Shown here: in pieces, positions 9,211 to 16,649 of the stretch
Position numbering within the stretch: the first letter of the stretch is position 1
How the letters are laid out: the number at the start of each line of letters is the position of its first letter
Assembly: GCA_016839585.1 (NCBI GenBank)
Contig: JAEOTZ010000018.1
Location: 62,001-126,000, forward strand
Direction: 5' to 3'
DNA: 64,000 nucleotides
From: Promethearchaeota archaeon
GTDB taxonomy: Archaea > Asgardarchaeota > Lokiarchaeia > Sigyniarchaeales > SOKP01
Position numbers and translations under genes: made by a program
The notes under the pieces: generated by a model
The model's database searches: none
The model's input: the letters and a program-made list of their open reading frames with translations, nothing else
What the model was told of the DNA's origin: nothing

Positions 9211-10371
9211 TTAAAGTATTGCTGTTCGTCGCTGGAATAAAATAATTCCAAGGATGGTTAATACGAGGCCAAAACCCAACAGAACTAGTATATCTGTACC
9301 AAGGGCTTCCCATGTGGAGACACCAGACACCATTATAAGCCGCATGGCATGATTAGCATATGTTGTGGGTATGTAATCGGATACTGGATTATCAATAAGA
9401 AAAAATACGCCACCTAAAAATTGGAGTGGAAGAATAATAAACCATGCTAGCCCCCCCGCAGATGATTGAGATCTAGTGAGTGATGCCAAAAGGATTCCAA
9501 ATCCTAAACAAGTAAAAGCAAATAGCATAGGAATTAAAACCAGAAGAAAAATATTAACTTCAGGAGAAAAATATGCTCCAAAGAGAAAAAGTAGCAATAT
9601 TAAAATTACGATTTGGACGGCTATTACAACAAGTTGGGAAAGCATTCCAGAGAATAAAATATTGCGTCTAGCGACGGGTGTTGTATTTAACCTTTTTAGT
9701 GTTCCTGTTTCTTTTTCTTCCGCAAAATGCAATGCTAATTGGCTAATACAAACTGTAATACCAGCAATAATGAAAGCAGGAGCAGTATAATCGAATGATG
9801 TTAATTGAACTGTATTTGAATAACGATTGGTATCAATTTCAGAGGGAGTACCATTATTGTGAATTATAATAATATTGTCTACGATTTGTTTAATAATTGA
9901 ACTAATAACACCTTCAGTAACTGGATCTGGGATAGTTGTTATAGATATTTTTGCTGTATAGTTATTTTTAATTGCTTCAGTAAAATTATTTGGAATATAA
10001 ATAATCCCGTCAATTTCTTCAAATTTTAACTCTTCCTCCGCTTCTTCATGAGTATAACTAGTTGTATTAAGGTCGATAAAATCATCCAAATAAGTTTCAA
10101 TAATTCCAATAAGAAGTAATGAAAATTCATTATCATTTTCCGGAAGTTGACCATCCTCATCAAAAACTATAACATCATATTCTGGACGAGCTGCCGTAAA
10201 ACCAAATGCCAATGAAAATACAACAATTAAAATAAATGGGTATCCAATTATCCATAGCATTTGTGTTCTATCTCTAAACATAGTCTTTATATTCTTTATG
10301 GATAAAGATAGAATATGTCCTTTATACTTTTTCTTCTTTTTAGTTTTTCGCTTTCTATTTACCATATTCAT
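9211..10371 (-). CDS. ABC-2 type transporter permease
   Basis: A 386-residue membrane subunit of an ABC-2 exporter. A basic N-terminus (KRKTKKKKKYKG) leads to a first transmembrane helix (about 36-56). An outside domain of about 140 residues with sequons follows, then five helices from about 195 to 380, with the family motif EKETGTLKRLNTTPVARR between them. The ATG overlaps the stop of the ATPase gene by four bases (ATGA), so translation is coupled. Together they form a one-ATPase, one-permease exporter. Cargo unknown (lipid, drug or peptide). Confidence 0.9.
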   Translation of the reverse strand: MNMVNRKRKTKKKKKYKGHILSLSIKNIKTMFRDRTQMLWIIGYPFILIVVFSLAFGFTAARPEYDVIVFDEDGQLPENDNEFSLLLIGIIETYLDDFIDLNTTSYTHEEAEEELKFEEIDGIIYIPNNFTEAIKNNYTAKISITTIPDPVTEGVISSIIKQIVDNIIIIHNNGTPSEIDTNRYSNTVQLTSFDYTAPAFIIAGITVCISQLALHFAEEKETGTLKRLNTTPVARRNILFSGMLSQLVVIAVQIVILILLLFLFGAYFSPEVNIFLLVLIPMLFAFTCLGFGILLASLTRSQSSAGGLAWFIILPLQFLGGVFFLIDNPVSDYIPTTYANHAMRLIMVSGVSTWEALGTDILVLLGFGLVLTILGIILFQRRTAIL

Positions 10372-11318
10372 ACATCTCTCAACCTCCTACCTGTTAAATC
10401 AATAAAAACATCCTCCAAAGTATTGTTTCTAATTGAAATATCGAGCATTTTTACTTCTACGGTATCTAAAATCTCGTTAATTCGACGCAGCCCATCTAAA
10501 GCATTCAAAATAATTCGATGCTTTCCTACTGCTTTAGTCCACTTAATAAAATCGAGTTTCTCAACACGTTCAATAATCTCTTCTCTGTTAACCTTATCTT
10601 TTACTTTAAATTCTATTACATCACCCTTTCCAATCCGTCCTTTTAATTCTTTTGGGGTTCCTTGGGCAATTATTTTTCCATGATCAATAATTACTAATTC
10701 ATCTGAGAGATCATCAGCTTCCTCCATATTATGTGTTGTTAAGATTATAGTTGACTCTCTTTTTTGAAAATCTCTTATAAAGTCCCACACTACACGTCTA
10801 CTCTGCGGATCAAGCCCTGCGGTGGGTTCATCAAAAATAACGATTTCTGGATCATGAATCACTGCCATTAATACATTAACCCGACGTTTCATCCCGCCTG
10901 AATATGTTTTTACAAGAGAATCAGCTCTTTCTAGTAATCCCATACGGTCTAATAGTTCATCTGTTTTTTTATTATATTCTGTTTTATTCATACCATGCAT
11001 TTTAGCAATTAAGTTAATATTTTCTCTTGCCGTTAATCGTTCATAAAGAACTATCTCTTGAGGACATACTCCTATGATTTGTCTTATTTTTTTAGCATCT
11101 TTATGAATATCATATCCTAATATCTTAGCGGTACCACTAGTAGGTGGAAGAATAGTACTTAGCATTGATATTGTGGTTGTTTTACCAGCCCCATTTGGAC
11201 CTAAAAGTCCATACAATGAACCTTTTGGAATTTGCAAATCAATACCATCAACAGCATGTATATCACCAAAATATTTTTTTAAATTTATAGTTTCGATAGC
11301 TATTTCCATAATCATCAC
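10368..11318 (-). CDS. ABC transporter ATP-binding protein (ABC-2 exporter)
   Basis: A 316-residue ATPase, partner of the overlapping permease. Walker A is GPNGAGKTT, the signature is YSGGMKRR, Walker B is IVIFDEPTAGLD, and the switch His is in LTTHNMEEA. Residues after about 225 form the extra C-terminal domain typical of DrrA/CcmA-type ATPases. The frame opens with GTG and then ATG at its second codon; no strong ribosome-binding site precedes it. Confidence 0.93.
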   Translation of the reverse strand: MMIMEIAIETINLKKYFGDIHAVDGIDLQIPKGSLYGLLGPNGAGKTTTISMLSTILPPTSGTAKILGYDIHKDAKKIRQIIGVCPQEIVLYERLTARENINLIAKMHGMNKTEYNKKTDELLDRMGLLERADSLVKTYSGGMKRRVNVLMAVIHDPEIVIFDEPTAGLDPQSRRVVWDFIRDFQKRESTIILTTHNMEEADDLSDELVIIDHGKIIAQGTPKELKGRIGKGDVIEFKVKDKVNREEIIERVEKLDFIKWTKAVGKHRIILNALDGLRRINEILDTVEVKMLDISIRNNTLEDVFIDLTGRRLRDV

Positions 11319-11471
11319 ATTTTTGTTGTTAAATTTTCGATATGCTTATTTTAATTTTCTTATATTAAAAATTATCCTATATTGATAAACTAAAAAAAAT
11401 GATTTTAATTTAAGAAAACTATTAGCATATGAAATTGGAAAAGAAATTGAAGATATTAAAAGATAACGAGA

Positions 11472-12014
11472 TTAAATTGCGATGGTATCAAGTACATTTT
11501 CAAATTCTTTATAATCAGGTAAAGTTTCAAGGCAAATTGAAACATTCTTTAAATTTTGATTTTTTTCTAACACGTATTTTTTAATGGTCGGAAGCATCAC
11601 TTCAGCGCATAATTTAGCAGTGAAGCCTAACATATTTTTAGAAATAGGAGGTAATACTAGAGAAGTTAAACCAGTTTCATCTGCGATTTTTAATGAGTTC
11701 CATGTAGCCAACATTAATTTTTTTCCTTCGTTCCCTTGACCCAATTTGGGTCCATTTGTATGAATAATATAGCTTGTTAAATTACCTCCTGAAGTTATTA
11801 CTGCACTACCTACAGCAACTTTAATAATCTTATTAATAATTCTGTTACATTCAACTTGTACGGTTGAACCTGCTTTTCTTAATACATTACAACGTAATTC
11901 TCCACTTGGTAAAAGTCGACTGTTTGTAGGGATTACTAATCCATCATATTCTGTATTAGTTAATTCTCCTACAAAAATCTCTAGAATAGAATTCTTAATG
12001 GTTAATTGATTCAT
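11472..12014 (-). CDS. Macro domain protein (ADP-ribose-binding)
   Basis: A 180-residue protein that is essentially one macro domain. The start ILEIFVGELTNTEYDGLVIP matches the usual opening strand with 'GDIT..DaIV'. The motif VGSAVITSGGNL followed by YIIHTNGPKLG corresponds to the ligand-loop and strand pair of macro domains. Such domains bind or hydrolyse ADP-ribose and its derivatives, including O-acetyl-ADP-ribose made by sirtuins. The usual Asn-Ala-Ala-Asn is replaced by PTNSRL, so activity is uncertain. A low-molecular-weight phosphatase gene precedes it on the same strand, 60 bases away, which suggests an operon. Confidence 0.75.
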   Translation of the reverse strand: MNQLTIKNSILEIFVGELTNTEYDGLVIPTNSRLLPSGELRCNVLRKAGSTVQVECNRIINKIIKVAVGSAVITSGGNLTSYIIHTNGPKLGQGNEGKKLMLATWNSLKIADETGLTSLVLPPISKNMLGFTAKLCAEVMLPTIKKYVLEKNQNLKNVSICLETLPDYKEFENVLDTIAI

Positions 12015-12074
12015 TACAAAAATAGCCTAAAAAATTATATTTATATTTTTTTTATTACAAAGGTGTTATGAAAT

Positions 12075-12575
12075 TTAGGAACTATCTTCAGATTCATTTA
12101 GTTTAACTATTTTTTTTACAAGTTTTTCTACGTTCTCATCCACAATTGCCAGAATTCGGTTGTAATTTTTAACACCAGTTTTATATGGATCAGGAATGTT
12201 TAAATCGTGTTTATCCGCTCCATTGAATTGTTTTAAAGTAAATAATTTACCCTTGAGATGTTCTTTTAAATCCCTAAATCTTTTTCTGAGTTTAATCAAA
12301 TTGTATCTTTCCATTCCAATGATTAGATCTTGATTTTCAATTAGCTTTCTTGTAATAAGCTTTGGATGAAATTCTTGTATATATATTCCCTTTTTTCTAA
12401 TATAATTTAATGTTTCAGGTTGTGCGTGATCAAAAGCATCATGCCATCCGGCGGAGTTAAAGTTGACATCCTTCAGTTGATGTTTATTAGCATAATATTG
12501 AGCAAGATATTCTGCCGCAGGACTTCTACAAGTATTAGCATAACAGATAAATAAGATGTTTTTTACTTTTGGCAT
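12075..12575 (-). CDS. Low-molecular-weight protein tyrosine phosphatase family, copy 1
   Basis: A 166-residue protein with the P-loop ICYANTCRS near the N-terminus (CX5R, nucleophile Cys11, Arg17) and the general-acid Asp in IPDPYKTG near residue 129. Family members dephosphorylate phosphotyrosine, or reduce arsenate in the ArsC branch; a second P-loop Cys (Cys16) is present. It is one of three paralogues in 4.4 kb and lies directly upstream of the macro-domain gene on the same strand. Which substrate is used cannot be decided from sequence. Confidence 0.88.
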   Translation of the reverse strand: MPKVKNILFICYANTCRSPAAEYLAQYYANKHQLKDVNFNSAGWHDAFDHAQPETLNYIRKKGIYIQEFHPKLITRKLIENQDLIIGMERYNLIKLRKRFRDLKEHLKGKLFTLKQFNGADKHDLNIPDPYKTGVKNYNRILAIVDENVEKLVKKIVKLNESEDSS

Positions 12576-12716
12576 TTTATATTTTTGTACATTAAATCTT
12601 TCTAAGATAGCAATAATTAAATAAAGAACTAAAGAGTTTCAAGTTAAACTTTATATTAAACATAATAATTATATTATAATTATATAATAATATTATAGTT
12701 ATGTGGAGAATTTAAT

Positions 12717-13427
12717 ATGGATGATATAAGAAAAGATAAAGTAATAAGAACTCGACTTAGGATAATTTATTTGCTATCTTTTATTTTTAGCTTAGTAGGG
12801 GCGATACTTCTATTTGCTGAGGATTTTCTAGAATGGTATACTGATAACCCTTTTCCTGAACTTGATGAGTATGGCTATATACATCTTGATGATGAAGTTT
12901 ATGGTGGACTTATACTCATGTTAGCACTCTTTTTAATAGTTTGTATGATTATTAGTATTCTTGGAATTTATAATCCCAAGTTCATGAACATAGGGATTTT
13001 AGCTCTTGGGGAGATTTTTGCCATTATTGTATTTCTTATGGCAATAATTGGAATCGCAATTGCGGCTGGTGATTTGGAGGATAAATCCTCTTGGAATCCA
13101 GATGCAGGTTTTTATGGGGCATTATTAGGAGGTTTACTTACTTGTATATTCTTTTCTATTAGTATTTGGGGCTCAATAAAGATCAAAAAACACAAACCCA
13201 TACAAAAAGTAGCTCCAGAAAGAATTGCCCCAAAAGGAGTAGTTTCAGAGATGAGCTATTGTACTTATTGTGGTAAACCAGTATCTGGACTATTTTGTAC
13301 CTATTGTGGTTCAGATTTGAGAAAAATTCAAGAAGATATAGCAGTTCCAGAGATAAAGCATTGTCCTAAATGTGATAAACCAGCATCTGGACAATTTTGT
13401 ACCTATTGTGGAACAAAAATGTTCTAA
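12717..13427 (+). CDS. Four-helix membrane protein with two C-terminal zinc ribbons
   Basis: A 236-residue protein with hydrophobic helices at about 15-36, 60-82, 92-115 and 138-158. They are followed by a soluble tail with two copies of a CxxCG...CxxCG zinc ribbon (CTYCGKPVSGLFCTYCG and CPKCDKPASGQFCTYCG). A TGGAG ribosome-binding site lies close before the ATG. Two further genes nearby (13517 and 14538) encode membrane proteins with the same style of ribbon tail. The ribbons probably face the cytoplasm and recruit a partner. Function unknown. Confidence 0.75.
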   Translation: MDDIRKDKVIRTRLRIIYLLSFIFSLVGAILLFAEDFLEWYTDNPFPELDEYGYIHLDDEVYGGLILMLALFLIVCMIISILGIYNPKFMNIGILALGEIFAIIVFLMAIIGIAIAAGDLEDKSSWNPDAGFYGALLGGLLTCIFFSISIWGSIKIKKHKPIQKVAPERIAPKGVVSEMSYCTYCGKPVSGLFCTYCGSDLRKIQEDIAVPEIKHCPKCDKPASGQFCTYCGTKMF

Positions 13428-13473
13428 AATGATTTTAAATAAAACTGGTATGAAAAGCTTGTTCATCTAAGTT

Positions 13474-13488
13474 AAAAAAAAAAGTAAA
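13474..13488 (-). terminator. T-run terminator, TTTAC(T)10 type
   Basis: The minus strand reads TTTAC followed by ten T, 29 bases past the stop of the zinc-ribbon membrane protein gene at 13517. Same pattern as at 9184-9200. Confidence 0.45.
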
Positions 13489-13516
13489 TTTATTTAATTT
13501 TCTTTATTTTTATAGC

Positions 13517-14209
13517 TTAACGTTTAAATGCAGTTCCACAACTTGGACAAAACTCTCCAGGTACTTCTGCACCACAACTAGGGCAATACTTTACCTGGGT
13601 AGGGGGCACAGCTTGAGGTTGGGCAGTTTCTTTAGGTTGAGTGGGAGCTACTGGTGCTTTTCGTTCCCTCGGCGGCGCTTCAGGCATGAAAAATGATGCA
13701 ATGGCAATAACTCCACCAATAATAGGAGCAATTACACCAAAACCCGGAGAAAATTTATAATAGATTGTAGTTCCCAGGTAATCATAAGTATCACCAGAAT
13801 AGAGCTTCCATTCAACCTCTACCCAAATTATAAAGATAATACTGAAAGCAACCATTAAAACTCCGCCAAGTAAAGCAATAGGTTTTTTAAAATCCTTACG
13901 AAAACCTAACACACCTGAGCCAATCGCTGCAATTGCACCAATTAATACCCCGATAAAACTTATAATAAAAGGCGTCGAGTTCAATCTAAAACCCATACCC
14001 CCAGTCAAATCATAGAGCTCCTCCATCCCCCATCCAGATTCAGAACCCAATTCGAAGAATCCAATCATCCAAATATCCAAGCCATAAGGTGCTGGAATCC
14101 CATCTGCAGTTAACTTTGATGAGACAATAGCAGGAAGGGCCATCGATATGAGTGTGAGGACTCCACCAACAATGGGGATTACCCAAATATAATTTTTCCA
14201 ATCAGCCAT
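13517..14209 (-). CDS. Membrane protein with C-terminal zinc ribbon
   Basis: A 230-residue protein with four predicted helices (about 9-30, 80-102, 112-132, 155-176), a Pro-rich linker (APVAPTQPKETAQPQA) and a terminal zinc ribbon, CPSCGAEVPGEFCPSCG. Architecture matches the gene at 12717, which is convergent with it, although the membrane parts are not closely alike. The linker suggests a tethered, mobile ribbon. Function unknown. Confidence 0.75.
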   Translation of the reverse strand: MADWKNYIWVIPIVGGVLTLISMALPAIVSSKLTADGIPAPYGLDIWMIGFFELGSESGWGMEELYDLTGGMGFRLNSTPFIISFIGVLIGAIAAIGSGVLGFRKDFKKPIALLGGVLMVAFSIIFIIWVEVEWKLYSGDTYDYLGTTIYYKFSPGFGVIAPIIGGVIAIASFFMPEAPPRERKAPVAPTQPKETAQPQAVPPTQVKYCPSCGAEVPGEFCPSCGTAFKR

Positions 14210-14537
14210 TGGATATCAACTCTTTTAAGTCTTAATTTTTTTTTTTTAATAAAATTTTGTAGATAAAGATTTAATTCTAAAATATTTAAAGATTTGCAAA
14301 AAAAGATCATATTCGATAGTCCTTCATGTATTATGTGTAGAAAAAGGATCATTTAAGAGTTGTTTGATTGATTAAGATAAAAGTTTTTTATCCTATATTT
14401 CATTTTGAATTTAAGTAAAGTATTAATAATAATAGTAAAAAGTTGGAAAAACCGTAATTCGAGATAATCTTCTATTCGGCTTTTTCAAGAGTAAGGGAAA
14501 AAAAAAGTAAATCTTTTCAATTTATAGATATATTGTC
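14210..14537. other. Intergenic region between zinc-ribbon genes
   Basis: 328 AT-rich bases between two minus-strand genes. The right part contains a hairpin and T-run that fit the 3' end of the gene at 14538. The left part must hold the promoter of the gene at 14209. I see no open frame. Confidence 0.5.
14443..14488 (-). terminator. Possible hairpin in 3' region of the zinc-ribbon gene
   Basis: Arms at 14443-14454 and 14477-14488 pair over 12 positions with one mismatch and one wobble (minus strand TTGAAAAAGCCG with CGGTTTTTCCAA) around a 22-base loop. On the minus strand a short T stretch follows. A separate TTTAC plus nine T motif lies nearer the stop, at 14498-14511. Either or both could end the transcript; a small structured RNA is an alternative. 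Confidence 0.3.
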
Positions 14538-15245
14538 TTACTCTATAATATGTGGAGTCTGAGCAGCTCCACAATGCGTACAAAACTTAGTATCAATTGG
14601 AATTTGCTTACCACAGTTAATACAAGCTTTTATATTTGCAGTAATTGGCGTCTCAGCTTGAATCTGAGTAGCTCCACAATGCGTACAAAACTTAGTATCA
14701 ATTGGAATTTGCTTACCACAGTTAATACAAGCTTTTGTATTTGTGGTTATTGGTATCTCGGCTCGATGTGGTTTTGATTCACCTTTCCTGGAAACTAATA
14801 ACTTTAAGGCTTTTTCGATATCCATTTTAAATGCAGTATAGGCTTTCTTCTTAGAAACATAGATCCAAATCCATACTGGTGCGCAAATACCAGTAAATAC
14901 AACAGGCATAATCATGACAAAAGCACCCCCAGTCCCAATTGCAATAGGTATAAAAATACCAAAGAAAATAATAACCAGAATACCGAAATTTCTAATCTCT
15001 GTAATCGGTTTTTTATGTATTGGAGCATTTCCACTATATATTTGTACAAGATAACAAAATGGACAGAAAAATCCGATATCCCTCTGTGTTACCATATCAA
15101 CACTAGAAAATGAAACAACACGACTTCCCACTACTAATTCCATCGCACATTCATAACAAAGTTCTTCACCACATCCATAACAACGTTTTACCTTAGGTCT
15201 TTCAGAATGTGCGCATCCTTTTTCTTTTCCTTTAATCATTTCCAT
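14538..15245 (-). CDS. Membrane protein with N-terminal Cys-rich motif and duplicated zinc ribbon
   Basis: A 235-residue protein. The N-terminus has a B-box-like metal site (CAHSERPKVKRCYGCGEELC, then ECAMEL). Two adjacent hydrophobic helices lie at about 85-135, and the tail carries two nearly identical 35-residue ribbons (CINCGKQIPIDTKFCTHCG twice). The tail repeat is also repeated at DNA level, showing a recent internal duplication. It is the third zinc-ribbon membrane protein in 2.5 kb. Function unknown; a scaffold or sensor is possible. Confidence 0.75.
   Translation of the reverse strand: MEMIKGKEKGCAHSERPKVKRCYGCGEELCYECAMELVVGSRVVSFSSVDMVTQRDIGFFCPFCYLVQIYSGNAPIHKKPITEIRNFGILVIIFFGIFIPIAIGTGGAFVMIMPVVFTGICAPVWIWIYVSKKKAYTAFKMDIEKALKLLVSRKGESKPHRAEIPITTNTKACINCGKQIPIDTKFCTHCGATQIQAETPITANIKACINCGKQIPIDTKFCTHCGAAQTPHIIE
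14555..14774. repeat. 105-bp in-frame tandem duplication
   Basis: Two copies of a 105-base unit (35 codons), with unit boundaries near 14565, 14670 and 14774. The first 67 bases from AGCTCCACAATGCGTACA onward are identical in both, the remainder is diverged. It encodes the two C-terminal zinc ribbons of the gene at 14538-15245. Confidence 0.9.
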
Positions 15246-15459
15246 TTCATTTCACCTTTATTTTTAGATTAAAAATCAGAAAAATTACATATTTTTTAAA
15301 TAGATATAGTAATGAATAGATCTCAATTTTAGTTAATATGCAAAAATATGACAATTTTCTTTAAAAACTTTTTTCACTTTTAAGCAAAAAATTTTTGGAA
15401 AATGCTTTAAAATTTAAGATTTCATTTAATATAGTTTAATCAAATTTTAGATTATAGCA

Positions 15460-15957
15460 TTAATTAGAATTAGACTTATTAATTTCAATAATTTTTTTAA
15501 TTGCTTTATTAACATAATCATCAATAGTTTTAAGGACTTTATCAAAAACGATTCTTGATGTATAATATGGGTCAATTATATCTATATCTCTTGTTTCTCC
15601 AGCGAATTCTTTTAATGTAAATGTTTTTTCATCTATGTCTTTTACATTTGGATAATTGTTTTTAATATCTCTTGAATGACTATACTCCATTGTTAAAATT
15701 AAATCTTGATTTTCTAGTAAATTCTTATTGATGATTTTTGGTATAAAATCAGAGGATTCTATTCCTTTACTTATCAAATAATTTATTGTTTCAGGCTGGG
15801 CATATCCAAAAGCATTAAAAAAGCCAGCACTATCAAAAGTTATATCCTCAAGCTCATTTTTAAATCGTTTTTTAAGTCCTTTTGCTAAATATTCTGCTGC
15901 AGGACTCCTTGCTGTATTCCCCATACAGACAAATAAAACATTCTTGATTCTATTCAT
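15460..15957 (-). CDS. Low-molecular-weight protein tyrosine phosphatase family, copy 2
   Basis: A 165-residue paralogue with P-loop VCMGNTARS (nucleophile Cys11, Arg17) and general-acid segment IIDPYYTSR. The position of the second P-loop Cys of the other two copies is Ala here. It overlaps the third copy by eight bases on the same strand, so the pair is a translationally coupled operon. Substrate unknown. Confidence 0.88.
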   Translation of the reverse strand: MNRIKNVLFVCMGNTARSPAAEYLAKGLKKRFKNELEDITFDSAGFFNAFGYAQPETINYLISKGIESSDFIPKIINKNLLENQDLILTMEYSHSRDIKNNYPNVKDIDEKTFTLKEFAGETRDIDIIDPYYTSRIVFDKVLKTIDDYVNKAIKKIIEINKSNSN

Positions 15958-16465
15958 GGTTCTTATATTCTGATTTTTTATTTATCTCAATAATTTTTTC
16001 AAGCACTTTAATTAATCCATCTTCAATTCTTTTAAGAGCTTTATTATATTCTGCTTCTTCATAATAAAATGGATCTTCAATTTCAAGATTTTCCTTTTCG
16101 CCAGCAAAATCTAGCAATAAAAAGAGTTTATTATCTAAATCTTTTAAATTTCTAAATCGTCTTTTTAACTTTCTAATATGCCATTTTTCTTCAAATCCAA
16201 GAATTAAATCGTGTTTTTTTATTAATTCTTCGTCAATTCTCTTTGCGACAAAATCATTAACCTCAATTCCCTTCGATTCTAAATATTTTAAAGTACCTTT
16301 CTGAGGTGTTTCATAATAATGAAATAGCCCAGCAGAATCAAAATTAATATCTTTCAATTCCTCATTATATTTATTATCCTTATACCATTTTGCCAAATAT
16401 TCCGCAGCTACACTTCTACAAGTATTGCCACTACAGAGAAACAAAACTCGTTTGATTGTACTCAT
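15950..16465 (-). CDS. Low-molecular-weight protein tyrosine phosphatase family, copy 3
   Basis: A 171-residue paralogue with P-loop LCSGNTCRS (Cys11, Arg17, extra Cys16) and acid segment IEDPFYYEE. First gene of a two-gene operon, its 3' end overlapping copy 2 by eight bases. It is divergent from the SIR2-TPR gene, 184 bases away, so the two may share regulation. Confidence 0.88.
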   Translation of the reverse strand: MSTIKRVLFLCSGNTCRSVAAEYLAKWYKDNKYNEELKDINFDSAGLFHYYETPQKGTLKYLESKGIEVNDFVAKRIDEELIKKHDLILGFEEKWHIRKLKRRFRNLKDLDNKLFLLLDFAGEKENLEIEDPFYYEEAEYNKALKRIEDGLIKVLEKIIEINKKSEYKNHE

Positions 16466-16587
16466 TTTATTTTAAATTTTTATCCATTTTATTTTGCGTT
16501 TCATAGAGTAGGAAAACAAGATATCTTTAATTTATCCTATACCTTAATTTACTAAAAATTAATTAATTCAAAAAAAAATTATTATTT

Positions 16588-16599
16588 ACTTTATAAAGT
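16588..16599 (+). promoter_or_regulatory. TATA box within a perfect 12-bp palindrome
   Basis: ACTTTATAAAGT is a perfect palindrome that includes a TTTATAAA box, about 50 bases before the ATG of the SIR2-TPR gene. It lies between divergent genes, so it could drive either direction or be covered by a repressor. Confidence 0.4.
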
Positions 16600-16649
16600 G
16601 TAAAATAAAACAATATTAAAAAGCGTTTTAATTTGTAAGGAATAGGAAA

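Noticed and set aside
11429-11580. Plus-strand ATG frame rich in Lys and Leu before the macro-domain gene end
   Set aside because: Mostly antisense to the macro-domain gene, with AT-driven composition and no ribosome-binding site.
14550-14777. 75-residue plus-strand frame with an internal repeat
   Set aside because: The repeat is the antisense reading of the duplicated zinc ribbon in the minus-strand gene; no family pattern.
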